64,000 nucleotides of DNA from Bacteroidaceae bacterium (GCA_017560125.1 JAFYOS010000029.1:1-64000); one strand, 5' to 3'; counted from the first letter of the stretch, positions 26,594 to 36,448 are shown. A program made the numbers and translations. Notes: generated by a model from the letters alone, not told the origin.

Positions 26594-28804
26594 CTATTCT
26601 ACTATATCCCTTATCAGTATAAGGTCGTTCATTGAAATGCCTTTGGATAGCAATACCTTCTTGTCGCCGAACAGGTGCTCCGAGAATTCGTTGCTGTCCT
26701 TGCACAGCGTGGCGGCCTTTTTGTAATGCTCTATGGCTTCGCCGTTGTTGCCGGCTACAAATTCCACGTGGCCGGCGTTCAGCCAGTCCTGCATGTTGCG
26801 TTCGGGGGTGTCGAGCAGTTTCTTGTAGTAGTTGCGTGCCTGTTCATATTTTTCGACCATGAACGAGCACCATGCTATGGCACGCCACGCGCGTTTCGAC
26901 TGGGCGTCGAGGTATTCAACCTTGAAGAAACGTGCGAAGGCTTCGTCGTATCTTTTCAGTGCCACAAGGCATTCGCCCGTCTGCAATAGTATTGAGCGGT
27001 TTTCGGGTGCAAGCTCCTCGGCTTGCATGTAGTAGGGGAGAGCGGCCTTGGTGTTGCGGCCCATTCTGTGGCACTGCGCTATGTGGCGTATGGTCCACAG
27101 GGTGTTGGGCTTGATGATGTCGGCCTTCAGATAATATTCCAAAGCCTTTTCGTGCTCGCCCGTTTGCTGTTTGCAGTAGCCCATCTCCTGATAGAAGCGT
27201 GCGTCGGCGGTTGTTGCGGCCTCTCTTTTTTCGAGCTCGCGGCCTATTGCGAATGCCTCGGTGTAATACTCCTTCTGTATCAGGTAGTGGAATATGTTGG
27301 ACATGGCTTCGGGGGTGCGAAGCAGATTGCCGGGTATCTCGCTTTCGAGCAGGTTGAGCGATAGCGAGAATGGATCGATGAAATCCTTGCTGAAGGTCGA
27401 TAGCTTGAAGAAACGGTACAAATCCTGTATGTACTGGTTGCTTTGCAGCTCCTCCTCCACCTTGCGGGGGATTGCCGGCATTGCCGTGTCGGGGATGGCT
27501 GTTCCATCGCCATGCTGTTCGCCCAGTTGCTGCATCAGCATTGAGCGCTGTTCCTCGGGTACTTGCCCGAATGTGAAGCAGAATGAGTATTTGTCGCTGT
27601 TGCAGAAGTACTTCGATTCGAACAGTGTTTTCAAGATGAGCTCTTTGCTTGAACTCGATTTGGGAATGATTTTTGTGACGGCAGGGTCGTTCATGTCGAA
27701 GGGACGGAACCAGTTGGGCATTTCGTTGAAGAAAGGGTAGTGCTTCAGTTGCGAGAAGGTGCTCATATATACATCGGCTCCCTCCTGCTGCCATTGCGCC
27801 ATCTCGTCGAGCTTGTTCTTTATGCTGTCCTCGGCGAACCATGCCTCCCATTCGGGGTTTTTGTCCTCCTTCTCAATCTCCTTTTCCACCTCTATTCCCA
27901 GCTTGGGGTTGCGCAGGTTGGGGTTCTTGAGCATTGCGGGGATTATCTCCTCGCGCATTTTGCGGTCTATTTTCTGTGTTTCGCGACAACGCAATAACTG
28001 TATTTGTGTGATGTATAGACGATGGGAGAAGCCGGCTATTTCGTTTAGTCCTTTTATTGCCTCCTTTAGCTCGGGATAGTACTCAATGCGGTGGCTGTTG
28101 GCATAGGTGGTTATGGCAAGGCCCACCAAGGCGCGCTGAGCTATTACTATTTCGTCGTTGCCGACAGCGCTGCACAGAGCGATGGCCTTCACCGGGTCGA
28201 ATATCTTCATGAGGCTCATGGTTATGGCGCTTATTGCCATAGCCTTGTCGCTGTTATCCACTTCGAGGTCGTTAAGGAAATCTGTGATGCTCTTTCCTTC
28301 GTTGCTGCTGAGCGAACCGCGGCTCCACATGTACATGAACATTTCGTTGCTGTCGCGGTGGTGTCTTTCGGTGAGCTCCTTTATGGCGGTTTCGTTGTTC
28401 TCGCCCGGGAGCATGCACATAAGCGCCATCTTTACGGCGTGCTCCTTCAGCAGTTCGTGATAGCGCTCTATGCGTTTCTCTTCCTTGAACTTGCGACGCA
28501 TTTGGCAATAGACGCTCATGCTGTGTTCCGACAAGCGCGATGCGGCTATTTCGTCGTTCAACAGGAAGGTTTTTCCCACCAGCTCGCCGTACAGGCGTTT
28601 GCGGTCGGGGTCGGGCATGCCCTTGCCCATGTATTCGAGCATGTATCTGTATGCGGTCTGCACTTCGGAGAAACGTGTACATAGCTCCCAATTGTTTAGG
28701 GAGTCTATCTCTTCGGAAATGAGCTCTATGGCCTGCTTCATTCTGTTTTCGCGCAACAGCGTGTCCGCTTTCCTGTATATTTCGTTTATTCGTTTCTCTT
28801 CCAT
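26594..28804 (-). CDS. TPR-repeat protein, 736 aa
   Basis: I use the ATG at 28804 (MEEKRINEIYRKADTLL). The protein has no signal peptide or membrane segment. The N-terminal two thirds are helical and not recognised. From about residue 520 on, tetratricopeptide repeats are clear: MGYCKQQTGEHEKALEYYLK, a unit with MGRNTKAALPYYMQAEELAP, one with LVALKRYDEAFARFFKVEY, and two more. It is probably a cytoplasmic scaffold for protein-protein contacts; the function is unknown. It is separated from pgk upstream by a terminator hairpin and ends at the hairpin shared with GH43. Confidence 0.75.
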   Translation of the reverse strand: MEEKRINEIYRKADTLLRENRMKQAIELISEEIDSLNNWELCTRFSEVQTAYRYMLEYMGKGMPDPDRKRLYGELVGKTFLLNDEIAASRLSEHSMSVYCQMRRKFKEEKRIERYHELLKEHAVKMALMCMLPGENNETAIKELTERHHRDSNEMFMYMWSRGSLSSNEGKSITDFLNDLEVDNSDKAMAISAITMSLMKIFDPVKAIALCSAVGNDEIVIAQRALVGLAITTYANSHRIEYYPELKEAIKGLNEIAGFSHRLYITQIQLLRCRETQKIDRKMREEIIPAMLKNPNLRNPKLGIEVEKEIEKEDKNPEWEAWFAEDSIKNKLDEMAQWQQEGADVYMSTFSQLKHYPFFNEMPNWFRPFDMNDPAVTKIIPKSSSSKELILKTLFESKYFCNSDKYSFCFTFGQVPEEQRSMLMQQLGEQHGDGTAIPDTAMPAIPRKVEEELQSNQYIQDLYRFFKLSTFSKDFIDPFSLSLNLLESEIPGNLLRTPEAMSNIFHYLIQKEYYTEAFAIGRELEKREAATTADARFYQEMGYCKQQTGEHEKALEYYLKADIIKPNTLWTIRHIAQCHRMGRNTKAALPYYMQAEELAPENRSILLQTGECLVALKRYDEAFARFFKVEYLDAQSKRAWRAIAWCSFMVEKYEQARNYYKKLLDTPERNMQDWLNAGHVEFVAGNNGEAIEHYKKAATLCKDSNEFSEHLFGDKKVLLSKGISMNDLILIRDIVE

Positions 28805-28823
28805 TTGCACGTTCTTATTAAAA

Positions 28824-28857
28824 AGGGCGTGTCAAAACTGCACATTTTGACACGCCC
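28824..28857 (-). terminator. Terminator between pgk and the TPR gene
   Basis: GGGCGTGTCAAAA pairs with TTTTGACACGCCC; on the minus strand it follows pgk and precedes the TPR gene. The minus-strand T-run comes from the AAAA before the stem. Confidence 0.8.
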
Positions 28858-28878
28858 CCATGTATTTTCAATTATAGA

Positions 28879-30132
28879 TTATTCGCCTTTGATAGCAGCT
28901 ACTCCGGGGAGTACCTTGCCCTCGATAGCCTCCAACAATGCACCACCACCTGTTGAGATGTATGATACCTGATCGGCCATGCCGAACTTGTTGATACATG
29001 CTACTGAGTCGCCACCACCGATGAGTGAGAATGCACCCTCGCTTGTTGCCTTTGCGATAGCCTCGGCAATAGCACGTGAACCTGCGGTGAAGTTGTCGAA
29101 CTCGAATACACCAGCGGGACCGTTCCAAAGGATTGTCTTAGCGCCCTCAATTGCAGCAGCGAATGCTTTCTGTGCGTTGGGACCTGCATCGAGACCTTCC
29201 CAACCATCGGGGATCTCCTTAACGGGAACAACCTGTGAATTAGCATCGTTAGAGAAGTCGTCAGCTGCAACGCAGTCTGTAGCGAGTACGAGGTTTACAC
29301 CCTTAGTCTTAGCCTGCTCCATGATGTTGAGAGCGAGGTCGAGCTTGTCGTCCTCAACGATTGATTTACCAATCTGACCGCCCTGTGCCTTAGCGAATGT
29401 GTATGTCATACCACCGCAGAGGATGAGGTTGTCAACCTTGTCCATGAGGTTCTCGATGATACCGATTTTTGTAGAAACCTTTGAACCACCCATGATAGCT
29501 GTGAAGGGACGTTTGATATCCTTGAGGATGTTATCAACAGCCTGCACCTCTTTCTCCATGAGGTAACCGAGCATCTTGTTGTCAGCGTCGAAGTAGTCGG
29601 CAACAACTGCTGTAGATGCGTGACGACGGTGTGCTGTACCGAATGCGTCGTTGATGTAGCAGTCTGCGTATGATGCCAATGTCTTAGCGAACTCTTTCTG
29701 TGACTCTTTCATTGCCTTCTTAGCATCGTTGTATGCAGGATCCTCCTTGTCGATACCAACGGGCTTGCCCTCCTCTTCGGGATAGAAACGGAGGTTCTCG
29801 AGAAGAAGCACTTCGCCTGCCTTCAAAGCGGCTGCTGCCTCTGCTGCCTTAGCGCAGTCGGGAGCAAACTGAACTGCTACGCCGAGCTTCTCTGCAACAG
29901 CGTCAACGATCTGGCTCAATGAATATTTTGCATTTACCTTGCCCTTGGGCTTGCCCATGTGTGACATGATGATGAGTGCGCCACCGTCGGCCAAAACCTT
30001 CTTGAGTGTGGGGAGTGCACCACGGATACGTGTGTCGTCTGTGATTTTGCCCTCTTCGTTCAAGGGTACGTTGAAATCTACGCGAACGATTGCCTTTTTA
30101 CCGGCGAAATTGTAATTGTCAATTGTCATCAT
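28879..30132 (-). CDS. pgk: Phosphoglycerate kinase
   Basis: The 417-aa enzyme transfers phosphate from 1,3-bisphosphoglycerate to ADP in glycolysis. The family signature [10 protein letters not shown] lies near the N-terminus. [20 protein letters not shown] and [14 protein letters not shown] follow, and the nucleotide-binding [14 protein letters not shown] is near the C-terminus. The first ATG or the one directly after it may be used. Codons are highly biased, as expected for an abundant protein. TATATTTG on the minus strand at 30205-30212 is a likely -7 box. The nth-pheS pair upstream on the same strand probably has a separate transcript. Confidence 0.97.
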   Translation of the reverse strand: MMTIDNYNFAGKKAIVRVDFNVPLNEEGKITDDTRIRGALPTLKKVLADGGALIIMSHMGKPKGKVNAKYSLSQIVDAVAEKLGVAVQFAPDCAKAAEAAAALKAGEVLLLENLRFYPEEEGKPVGIDKEDPAYNDAKKAMKESQKEFAKTLASYADCYINDAFGTAHRRHASTAVVADYFDADNKMLGYLMEKEVQAVDNILKDIKRPFTAIMGGSKVSTKIGIIENLMDKVDNLILCGGMTYTFAKAQGGQIGKSIVEDDKLDLALNIMEQAKTKGVNLVLATDCVAADDFSNDANSQVVPVKEIPDGWEGLDAGPNAQKAFAAAIEGAKTILWNGPAGVFEFDNFTAGSRAIAEAIAKATSEGAFSLIGGGDSVACINKFGMADQVSYISTGGGALLEAIEGKVLPGVAAIKGE

Positions 30133-30204
30133 TGCTTTGTTATTTGATATTGGTTAATTTGTCTTGTTGTTGCTTGGTGTAACTCTTTGCGCTTTACACT
30201 TTTG

Positions 30205-30212
30205 CAAATATA
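30205..30212 (-). promoter_or_regulatory. -7 box of pgk
   Basis: TATATTTG on the minus strand, about 75 nt before the pgk start codon. No clear -33 box. Confidence 0.5.
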
Positions 30213-30255
30213 GCTCTTATTTTTAGAAGCTGTTTGAATTTTAGTGAATTTTTTC

Positions 30256-30918
30256 TTATTTTGTTGGTGCTTGTCGGCTGTTGCGTGTGGCATGTTCCTT
30301 GCATATTTCGGTCAGTCCGCACGAAGCGCAGTCGGGTACTCTTGCCTTGCACACATATCGCCCATGCAATATGAGCCAATGGTGTGCCTTGGGCATCAGT
30401 TTTTCGGGTATGTATTTTACAAGACGTTTCTCTACGCTGTAGGGCGTAGTGCAACTCTTAGGCACCAGTCCTATGCGGTGGCTCACGCGAAATACGTGGG
30501 TATCTACCGCCATGGCTGCTTTGTTATATACAACTGCCTGTATCACGTTGGCTGTCTTGCGTCCGACGCCCGGAAGGGTGGTGAGCTCTTCGAGCGTGGC
30601 GGGTACTTCGCCGCCGAAATCGCAGCACAGCTTTTGTGCCATTCCAACAAGATGTTTGGCCTTGTTGTTTGGGTACGAGATGCTTTTTATGTAGTTGAAT
30701 ACTTCGTCGGGATGTGCTGCTGCCAGCTCCTCGGCTGTGTCGTAACGTGCAAACAGATCTGGTGTTACCATATTCACACGCTTGTCGGTGCATTGCGCCG
30801 ACAGGATGACGGCTATCAGCAGTTGGAACGGATTTTCGTAGTGAAGCTCCGTTTCGGCAACAGGCATTGCCTTTTCGAAGTATTCGAGCGTCTTGCTATA
30901 CAGCTCCTGTATTCTCAT
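30256..30918 (-). CDS. nth: Endonuclease III
   Basis: This 220-aa DNA glycosylase/AP lyase removes oxidised pyrimidines. The helix-hairpin-helix LPGVGRKTANVI carries the catalytic Lys121, and Asp139 follows in AVDTHVFR. The four cysteines of the [4Fe-4S] cluster are Cys190, Cys197, Cys200 and Cys206 with the correct C-x6-C-x2-C-x5-C spacing. Length is normal. The gene lies 11 nt downstream of pheS and is almost certainly cotranscribed with it. Confidence 0.96.
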   Translation of the reverse strand: MRIQELYSKTLEYFEKAMPVAETELHYENPFQLLIAVILSAQCTDKRVNMVTPDLFARYDTAEELAAAHPDEVFNYIKSISYPNNKAKHLVGMAQKLCCDFGGEVPATLEELTTLPGVGRKTANVIQAVVYNKAAMAVDTHVFRVSHRIGLVPKSCTTPYSVEKRLVKYIPEKLMPKAHHWLILHGRYVCKARVPDCASCGLTEICKEHATRNSRQAPTK

Positions 30919-30929
30919 TCCCGTTGGGG

Positions 30930-31949
30930 TTAGTTGGCGCTTTCGAACAGCTTCAGGAAGCGTATGTCGTTCTCGCTGAATAGTCGAAGGTCCTTAACCT
31001 GATATTTAAGGTTGGTGATGCGCTCTATACCCATGCCGAGAGCATATCCCGAATACTCCTTGCTGTCTATGCCGCAGAGCTCGAGTACGTTGGGATCGAC
31101 CATGCCGCAACCGAGAATCTCCACCCATCCTGTGCCTTTGCAGAAGGGACAACCTTTACCGCCGCAGATGTTACAGCTGATGTCCATTTCGGCCGAGGGC
31201 TCGGTGAAGGGGAAGTACGAGGGACGCAAACGTATTTTTGTGTCGTTGCCGAACATCTCTTTTGCAAAGAGCAGTAGTACCTGTTTCAGGTCGGTGAACG
31301 ATACGTTCTTGTCTATGTAGAGTGCTTCCAACTGGTGGAAGAAGCAGTGTGCGCGGTAGCTGATAGCCTCGTTGCGATATACGCGTCCGGGAGCGATGAT
31401 GCGGATGGGGGGCTGTGTTGTTTCCATCACGCGGCTCTGCACGCTACTGGTGTGTGTGCGCAGTATGATGTCGGGGTGCGCCTCGACGAAGAATGTGTCC
31501 TGCATGTCGCGTGCGGGGTGGTCGTCGGCGAAGTTCATGGCCGAGAATACGTGCCAGTCGTCTTCTACCTCCACGCCGTTGGCGATAGAGAAGCCCAAAC
31601 GTGCGAAAATATCTACTATTTCGTTCTTTACAATCGACAAGGGGTGGCGTGTACCCAATTTGCCGGGGTAGCCGGGACGGGTAAGGTCAAGCTCGCACTG
31701 TTCTTCCTCTTTGCTTTCGAGGCTCTCTTTCAGGGCGTTTATCTTCTCCTGTGTAGCGCTCTTCAGTTCGTTGAGCTTCACACCGAATTCTCTCTTCTGC
31801 TCGGCGGGTACTTCGCGGAACTGTGCCATCAGGCTGTTAAGGATTCCCTTCTTACTCAGGTATTTGAGTCGGAGTGCCTCCAACTCCTCGGCGTTGTTAG
31901 CCGTAATGCTTTTAATCTCTTCAAGCAATTTTTCTATTTGCTCAATCAT
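30930..31949 (-). CDS. pheS: Phenylalanine-tRNA ligase alpha subunit
   Basis: The start at 31949 (MIEQIEKLLEEIKS) gives 339 aa, the normal size; the frame extends further upstream without family character. The N-terminal coiled coil that binds tRNA-Phe is visible (about 1-90). The class II catalytic core follows with HPLSIVKNEIVDIFARLGF, MQDTFFVE, VYRNEAISYRAHCFFHQLE (motif 2) and GYALGMGIERI (motif 3). A Cys cluster (CNICGGKGCPFCKGTGW) is typical of this subunit in many bacteria. The beta subunit is not nearby. TACTTTTG at 32025-32032 is a probable -7 box. Confidence 0.96.
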   Translation of the reverse strand: MIEQIEKLLEEIKSITANNAEELEALRLKYLSKKGILNSLMAQFREVPAEQKREFGVKLNELKSATQEKINALKESLESKEEEQCELDLTRPGYPGKLGTRHPLSIVKNEIVDIFARLGFSIANGVEVEDDWHVFSAMNFADDHPARDMQDTFFVEAHPDIILRTHTSSVQSRVMETTQPPIRIIAPGRVYRNEAISYRAHCFFHQLEALYIDKNVSFTDLKQVLLLFAKEMFGNDTKIRLRPSYFPFTEPSAEMDISCNICGGKGCPFCKGTGWVEILGCGMVDPNVLELCGIDSKEYSGYALGMGIERITNLKYQVKDLRLFSENDIRFLKLFESAN

Positions 31950-32024
31950 ATTGTATATTGCTTTTTGTTTTCTGTTATTCGGTTGGTCAAATGTCTTTAC
32001 AGATACATTTAACCAAATATCTTG

Positions 32025-32032
32025 CAAAAGTA
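32025..32032 (-). promoter_or_regulatory. -7 box of the pheS-nth operon
   Basis: TACTTTTG on the minus strand, 76 nt before the pheS start. The -33 region is not convincing. Confidence 0.5.
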
Positions 32033-32116
32033 ATAAATTTTGTGGTGAAATACCATAGTAGTGCTCTCTTTTTTTGCGCTGATTTTCTTGCTGTCTTGGG
32101 CGAGTGCGTGGTTATA

Positions 32117-32156
32117 AGGAAAGTGGTTGCACGAATATTCGTGCAACCACTTTCCT
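32117..32156. terminator. Terminator of the AGCS gene, 40-bp perfect palindrome
   Basis: AGGAAAGTGGTTGCACGAAT is followed directly by its exact complement. It lies 8 nt after the stop of the minus-strand symporter gene. Confidence 0.8.
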
Positions 32157-32163
32157 GTTTCTG

Positions 32164-33585
32164 CTATAGCGATGGTATTTCTTCGTCGTCCGTTTCGTCG
32201 AGCCTGTCTTCCCACAGGTAGTAGCGTGTCTCTTTTACTATCAGCTTGGTGAGCATGATGAGCGAGAAGAGGTTGGGTAGTGCCATGAATATCACCGCTG
32301 TAGAGCTTACGTTCCACGCGAGCTCCAGTGGCATTATGGCGCCGACGAATGTCGATAGCACCCAGCATGCGCGGAACAGGTGGATGGCCTTTCGGCTGCG
32401 GCGTCCCAGCAGGTATTCTATGGAGCGCTCGCCGTAGTATGTCCAGCTGAGTATTGTGCTGAATGCGAATGTGAACATTGATATGTTCAGTATGTGGCCG
32501 CCTATGACCGGAATCTGACCGAATGCGTCCTGCATTATCAGGCTGCTTGCTCCGTCGGCGTCGGTGATTCCAAGGGCGAGCATGGTTGTTACGGTGACGA
32601 TACCTGTCATTGAGCACACTACAAGGGTGTCCCAAAATGTTGATGTCGATGATACAAGTGCCTGTCGCACTGGGTTGCGTGTCTTTGCTGCGGCTGCAAT
32701 GATAGGTGCCGAGCCCATACCCGATTCGTTGGACAGCAAGCCGCGGCTGACACCATACTGTATGGATATCATGAAACCACCGATGGCGCCTCCGCCCATG
32801 GCTTGTGGCGCGAATGCAGATTTGCATATAAGTGCTATTGCATCGCCTATGTAGCCGAAATTTATTGCTATAAGTGTAAGGCAGCTAATGACGTATATGA
32901 GCGCCATCAAGGGGACGAGTCGCTCGCATACGTTGGCAATGCCTTTCAGTCCGAAGAATATTACCGAACCTACGAGTATGGTCAGCACCAATGCTGTTGC
33001 ATAGGGGTCGATGCTGTAGGTGTTCTGCATGGCTTCGGAGATGGCGTTGCCTTGCAGGAAATTACCTCCGCAAAGGCTCATTATCAGTGTGAATATGCAG
33101 AACAGCGCAGCAAGGATGGGCTTGTTAAGTCCTCTTTCCAGTACGTACATGGGGCCACCGGCAATCTTGCCGTTGCGACGCTTCACGCGGTATTTAATCG
33201 CTACAAGGCCCTCGGCATATTTTGTGGCCATTCCCAGGAAGCCTGTCAGCAGACACCACAGCACGGCGCCCGGACCGCCAATGAGCACTGCTGTTGCCAC
33301 GCCTACGATGTTGCCTGTGCCGATTGCTCCGGCAAGCGAGGTGGTGAGCGCTGCAAACTGGCTCACTTCGCCACTTGAATTTTTATCCTTGGTGATAGAT
33401 AGTTTTATGGCCTTTAACAGATATTTCTGGGGGAATTTCAGTTTGTATGTAAGGTATAGGTGTGTACCGAGCAATATGGTGAGCATGGGCCACCCCCAAA
33501 GTACGTCGTTTATCTGTTGTATCCATATGTTGAGGACATCAAATGCCTCGGCTATTCCTGTTCTTATTATATTTATATAATCCAC
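32164..33585 (-). CDS. AGCS-family sodium:alanine symporter
   Basis: This 473-aa membrane protein has about ten to eleven helices. It shows the alanine-or-glycine:cation symporter family motifs: the conserved GTGNIVGVATAVLIGGPGA, ATKYAEGLVAIKYRVK, GGPMYVLERG and NESGMGSAPIIAAAA. It should import small neutral amino acids with sodium. The length fits the family. The gene stands alone between two hairpins. No regulator or metabolic partner is adjacent. Confidence 0.92.
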   Translation of the reverse strand: MDYINIIRTGIAEAFDVLNIWIQQINDVLWGWPMLTILLGTHLYLTYKLKFPQKYLLKAIKLSITKDKNSSGEVSQFAALTTSLAGAIGTGNIVGVATAVLIGGPGAVLWCLLTGFLGMATKYAEGLVAIKYRVKRRNGKIAGGPMYVLERGLNKPILAALFCIFTLIMSLCGGNFLQGNAISEAMQNTYSIDPYATALVLTILVGSVIFFGLKGIANVCERLVPLMALIYVISCLTLIAINFGYIGDAIALICKSAFAPQAMGGGAIGGFMISIQYGVSRGLLSNESGMGSAPIIAAAAKTRNPVRQALVSSTSTFWDTLVVCSMTGIVTVTTMLALGITDADGASSLIMQDAFGQIPVIGGHILNISMFTFAFSTILSWTYYGERSIEYLLGRRSRKAIHLFRACWVLSTFVGAIMPLELAWNVSSTAVIFMALPNLFSLIMLTKLIVKETRYYLWEDRLDETDDEEIPSL

Positions 33586-33601
33586 ACTGTATTACATTTT
33601 T

Positions 33602-33645
33602 TTTGGCAGCCACCTTGCTCCTTAAAAGCAAGATGGCTGCCAAAT
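33602..33645 (-). terminator. Terminator of the fasciclin gene
   Basis: TTTGGCAGCCA-CCTTGCT pairs with AGCAAG-ATGGCTGCCAAA with one mismatch. On the minus strand it follows the fasciclin gene and ends in a T-run (plus-strand side is T-rich before it and A-rich after it). Confidence 0.65.
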
Positions 33646-33671
33646 CCTATTTTAATAAATTATAAATTCTG

Positions 33672-35765
33672 TTAGTATCTATCCTCCGGCTTGTCGGGGT
33701 TCGAGATTACGCTCTTGGGGACAATCTCGAAGTAGTCGAGCTGAAGTGCCTTGTCCGAGTACTCGGCTTGTACGTTCTTAATTCGTACCCAGTGGTCAAC
33801 GCCCTCGCTCAGGTGTGATGTCGAGAGGATTACTCGAACGGTCATGTTCCAGTCGCGAATAGATTCGCCTACAAAGCGCTGGATTGATGCGGGAGCCTTC
33901 ATGAAGCCACGGTTGCGCATAGCCTTGTCGTTCTCGTTGTCAACCTCCTCTTCGCCGGTGTCGGCAAGCCAGCCGATGCGGGGGTTGGTTGTTGACATGT
34001 TCATGTCGATGGGGAGGCCTGTTACTTTGCCGTCAACATAGAACTGTGCAATACCACGGTTGCTCCATACCTGATATCCGTAGCGAAGCTCGTATGTACC
34101 TTCGGGCAAGTAGGGCAGACGGTGTTCGAAGTCGTAGTTCTGCATCACCTGAAGCTCGTCGCCCTGATATACTCCGGGTCCACCGCCGGTGGGGCAGTAC
34201 ATGGCTATCTTGCCATCGGGGGTGTTGAAGCGGAGACGTTTGCAATATCCATCGGGAATCATCACCTGCTCGATAGCCGATTTCTGGCGCCAACGTACGT
34301 TGTTGTTGGTGAGCTCGGGCCAGAACGAGAGGTAGTCGAAGCGCATACGCTCGTTAAGGATGTTACCCTGCATCTCGTTTCTGTTATAAATGATGGGACG
34401 GTCTATCACGTGGATAATACCGTTGAGGGCATTCTGGTCGAAATCGCTGATGCCGAGCTCGTCTATTACGCGGCTGAGGGGCATTACGATTACGTTCATG
34501 TGCTTGCGCATTTCGGCGTTGTAGAAGCGCTTACCATTGTCCTGTGCGTAGTTGAGTACAATCTCGTTGCTCAGTTCGGCGTTGGTGAAAGGTTTTGTAA
34601 CCTTCATTGTGGTGTAGGGCATCATTGTCTCGAAATAGTCGTAGCGGTCGTGTGTTGTGGGCATGTTGATTTCCGAGCTGAAGCCTGAGTAGTCGCTTTT
34701 GTAGTTTTCCATAAGGAAACCACCGGTACCGCTACCGCTTGCATAGAGCAACTGGCGGTCGATGATGTGGTAAGATATGAAGCGGTTCAAGGGATTGTTG
34801 CGGCTTCTGTAGTCCTCGTCAACAACGTCGTAGTAGGTTTTGCCGTACCATTTATTGGCAAGCTCGATGAGACCGTCGATGTCCTTGATGCCGAAATCCG
34901 ATTCAAGAAGGCTGTTAGGCATTACAAGCACTGTGTTCTTGTAGTATTTTGTCTCGGGGTAGGGTACCTTGCCGTTACCAAAGAGCGACTGCTCCGATTT
35001 GCCGCCGAGATCGTAGCTATCATCTCTGTATAGACGAAGCGAATCTTCTAAGCCGGTGAGTGCGAGAGCCTCGGCGTAGATGCTGAAGCTGTCCTGGCTC
35101 TTCAGAAGGTCGGGGAGAAGCTCGGTTGAGGGGCTGAGCACCTCGTCGAGTACCTGGATGACACCATTCTCCACCTCGGTGTCGGCCAATATGATTCGTG
35201 CGTTGTTATTTACCTTTGCATACACGTTCTGGTTTTCGTCGTTCTCCCATGCAATGCTCAAGAAACGGTCGTTCAGGTTGGCATCGGGGAATGCACCCTC
35301 GTTGAGGTCTCTGGTCAGGTGTGCTCTGTTCAGAAGGTGGTTCTTGGCAATCTCGTTGGCCATTGAATCGGTCAGTTCCGAGAGCAGAGGCGAGTGGATA
35401 CCGGTGTCGAAGAAATCCTTCAAGCCTATTTCGCCGGCCTCCAAAGCGCGTACGTTCTCCCAGTAGATAGAATCCTGCTGAATGAGGAAACGCTCAACCG
35501 CCTCGTTGGTGGGGGCAAAGCATGTGAAGTGGCCGTATGTACCCAATAGCGCCATGATGTTGCTGGCAGAATTGGTGCCGAGGTTGGCCTTCTTGAGTAT
35601 TTCTGTGAAAGACGAGAACTGGTCTTCGCGGTTCAAAAGAAAGTCGGCAATGGTCTCACCTGTAAAGGTGTATCTGTTGCGCTCGTCGATATCCTCTTTA
35701 CATGACGAGAACGAAAATATTGCTGCCGCTATAAGCAATACTTTTGCTAATGTATGTTTTTTCAT
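33672..35765 (-). CDS. Fasciclin (FAS1)-domain lipoprotein, 697 aa
   Basis: The N-terminus (MKKHTLAKVLLIAAAIFSFS then SCKED) is a lipoprotein signal with the cysteine at 22. A FAS1 domain follows (about 40-220), with SSFTEILKKANL, GHFTCFAPTNEAVERFL and a late VIQVLDEVLSPS. A second FAS1-like domain runs from about 225 to 460 and ends in GIIHVIDRPIIYN. The C-terminal 220 residues look like a beta-sandwich of the carbohydrate-binding or discoidin type (TYELRYGYQVWSNRG). Such proteins are outer-membrane adhesin-like components and often sit beside SusC/D pairs, but none is here. A plausible promoter lies at 35789-35820. Confidence 0.85.
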   Translation of the reverse strand: MKKHTLAKVLLIAAAIFSFSSCKEDIDERNRYTFTGETIADFLLNREDQFSSFTEILKKANLGTNSASNIMALLGTYGHFTCFAPTNEAVERFLIQQDSIYWENVRALEAGEIGLKDFFDTGIHSPLLSELTDSMANEIAKNHLLNRAHLTRDLNEGAFPDANLNDRFLSIAWENDENQNVYAKVNNNARIILADTEVENGVIQVLDEVLSPSTELLPDLLKSQDSFSIYAEALALTGLEDSLRLYRDDSYDLGGKSEQSLFGNGKVPYPETKYYKNTVLVMPNSLLESDFGIKDIDGLIELANKWYGKTYYDVVDEDYRSRNNPLNRFISYHIIDRQLLYASGSGTGGFLMENYKSDYSGFSSEINMPTTHDRYDYFETMMPYTTMKVTKPFTNAELSNEIVLNYAQDNGKRFYNAEMRKHMNVIVMPLSRVIDELGISDFDQNALNGIIHVIDRPIIYNRNEMQGNILNERMRFDYLSFWPELTNNNVRWRQKSAIEQVMIPDGYCKRLRFNTPDGKIAMYCPTGGGPGVYQGDELQVMQNYDFEHRLPYLPEGTYELRYGYQVWSNRGIAQFYVDGKVTGLPIDMNMSTTNPRIGWLADTGEEEVDNENDKAMRNRGFMKAPASIQRFVGESIRDWNMTVRVILSTSHLSEGVDHWVRIKNVQAEYSDKALQLDYFEIVPKSVISNPDKPEDRY

Positions 35766-35788
35766 GTTGGTAGTTTTATTTTATTTTC

Positions 35789-35820
35789 CAAAGGTAGTGA
35801 CTTTTTTTGGAATTTGCAAC
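35789..35820 (-). promoter_or_regulatory. Promoter of the fasciclin gene
   Basis: TACCTTTG (35789-35796, minus strand) with GTTG (35817-35820) upstream at a 20-nt spacer; one base off the -33 consensus. Confidence 0.55.
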
Positions 35821-35840
35821 ATCGCACGGCTGTTAATGCT

Positions 35841-36314
35841 TTATAATTGTGCAATTAGCTTAAATCTTATTCGCAAAGTGCCGCTTTCCCATGTGTGGCT
35901 TATTATTTTAAAGGTACCTATCTGCGATGTGTTCTCCACATGCGCTCCCACGCAGGCACATAGGTCGTAGTTGCCTATGCGTACAAGGCGTATCGTGTTG
36001 CTCGCGTTTTCGGGCAGTTTGTCGGTCTCCACTTCGGGTGGTATCTGGTCGCGGGTGGTGTACTCCTCGGTGACCGGTAGGTGCGATGCTATCACCTCGT
36101 TTACTTGAGCCTCTATTGCTGCCATCTGCTCGGCTGTGGGCTCACAGGTCAGTTGGTAGTCGCATTTGCTCTTTTTGCGCTCAATGTGCGCGTTCTTGCT
36201 GCGTGTGCAACCGAACATCCTTACCATCGTTTGGTTCAGAATGTGCTCGGCGGTGTGCATAGGAGGGTACTCCTGCTTGTTATGCTCGTTTAGGATAGGT
36301 GTTTCGTTTGTCAT
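35841..36314 (-). CDS. AlaX-like tRNA-editing domain protein
   Basis: The 157-aa protein keeps the metal site of the AlaRS/ThrRS second additional (editing) domain: His20 and His24 in HTAEH, and Cys121 and His125 in CVGAH. The segment VENTSQIGTFKI after it is the usual strand of this domain. No aminoacylation domain is present. Free-standing AlaX proteins hydrolyse mischarged Ser- or Gly-tRNA-Ala in the cytoplasm. The N-terminal 15 residues are polar and may be extra. It is a single gene between the fasciclin and nucleotidase genes. Confidence 0.82.
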   Translation of the reverse strand: MTNETPILNEHNKQEYPPMHTAEHILNQTMVRMFGCTRSKNAHIERKKSKCDYQLTCEPTAEQMAAIEAQVNEVIASHLPVTEEYTTRDQIPPEVETDKLPENASNTIRLVRIGNYDLCACVGAHVENTSQIGTFKIISHTWESGTLRIRFKLIAQL

Positions 36315-36400
36315 AGGTTGTGTGCGGGTTATGTTTGTTTAAGCAACGTTGGTGGAGTTATTGAAATGCACCATGACTTCCCGTTCCCTTTGGCAATATG

Positions 36401-36438
36401 CAATTATGGCGTGTAAAATGTTTTGCCCGCCATAATTG
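36401..36438 (-). terminator. Hairpin after the 5'-nucleotidase gene
   Basis: CAATTATGGCG (36401-36411) pairs with CGCCATAATTG (36428-36438). It lies 11 nt past the stop of the minus-strand nucleotidase gene; the T-run after it is poor. Confidence 0.5.
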
Positions 36439-36448
36439 TATCTATTTA

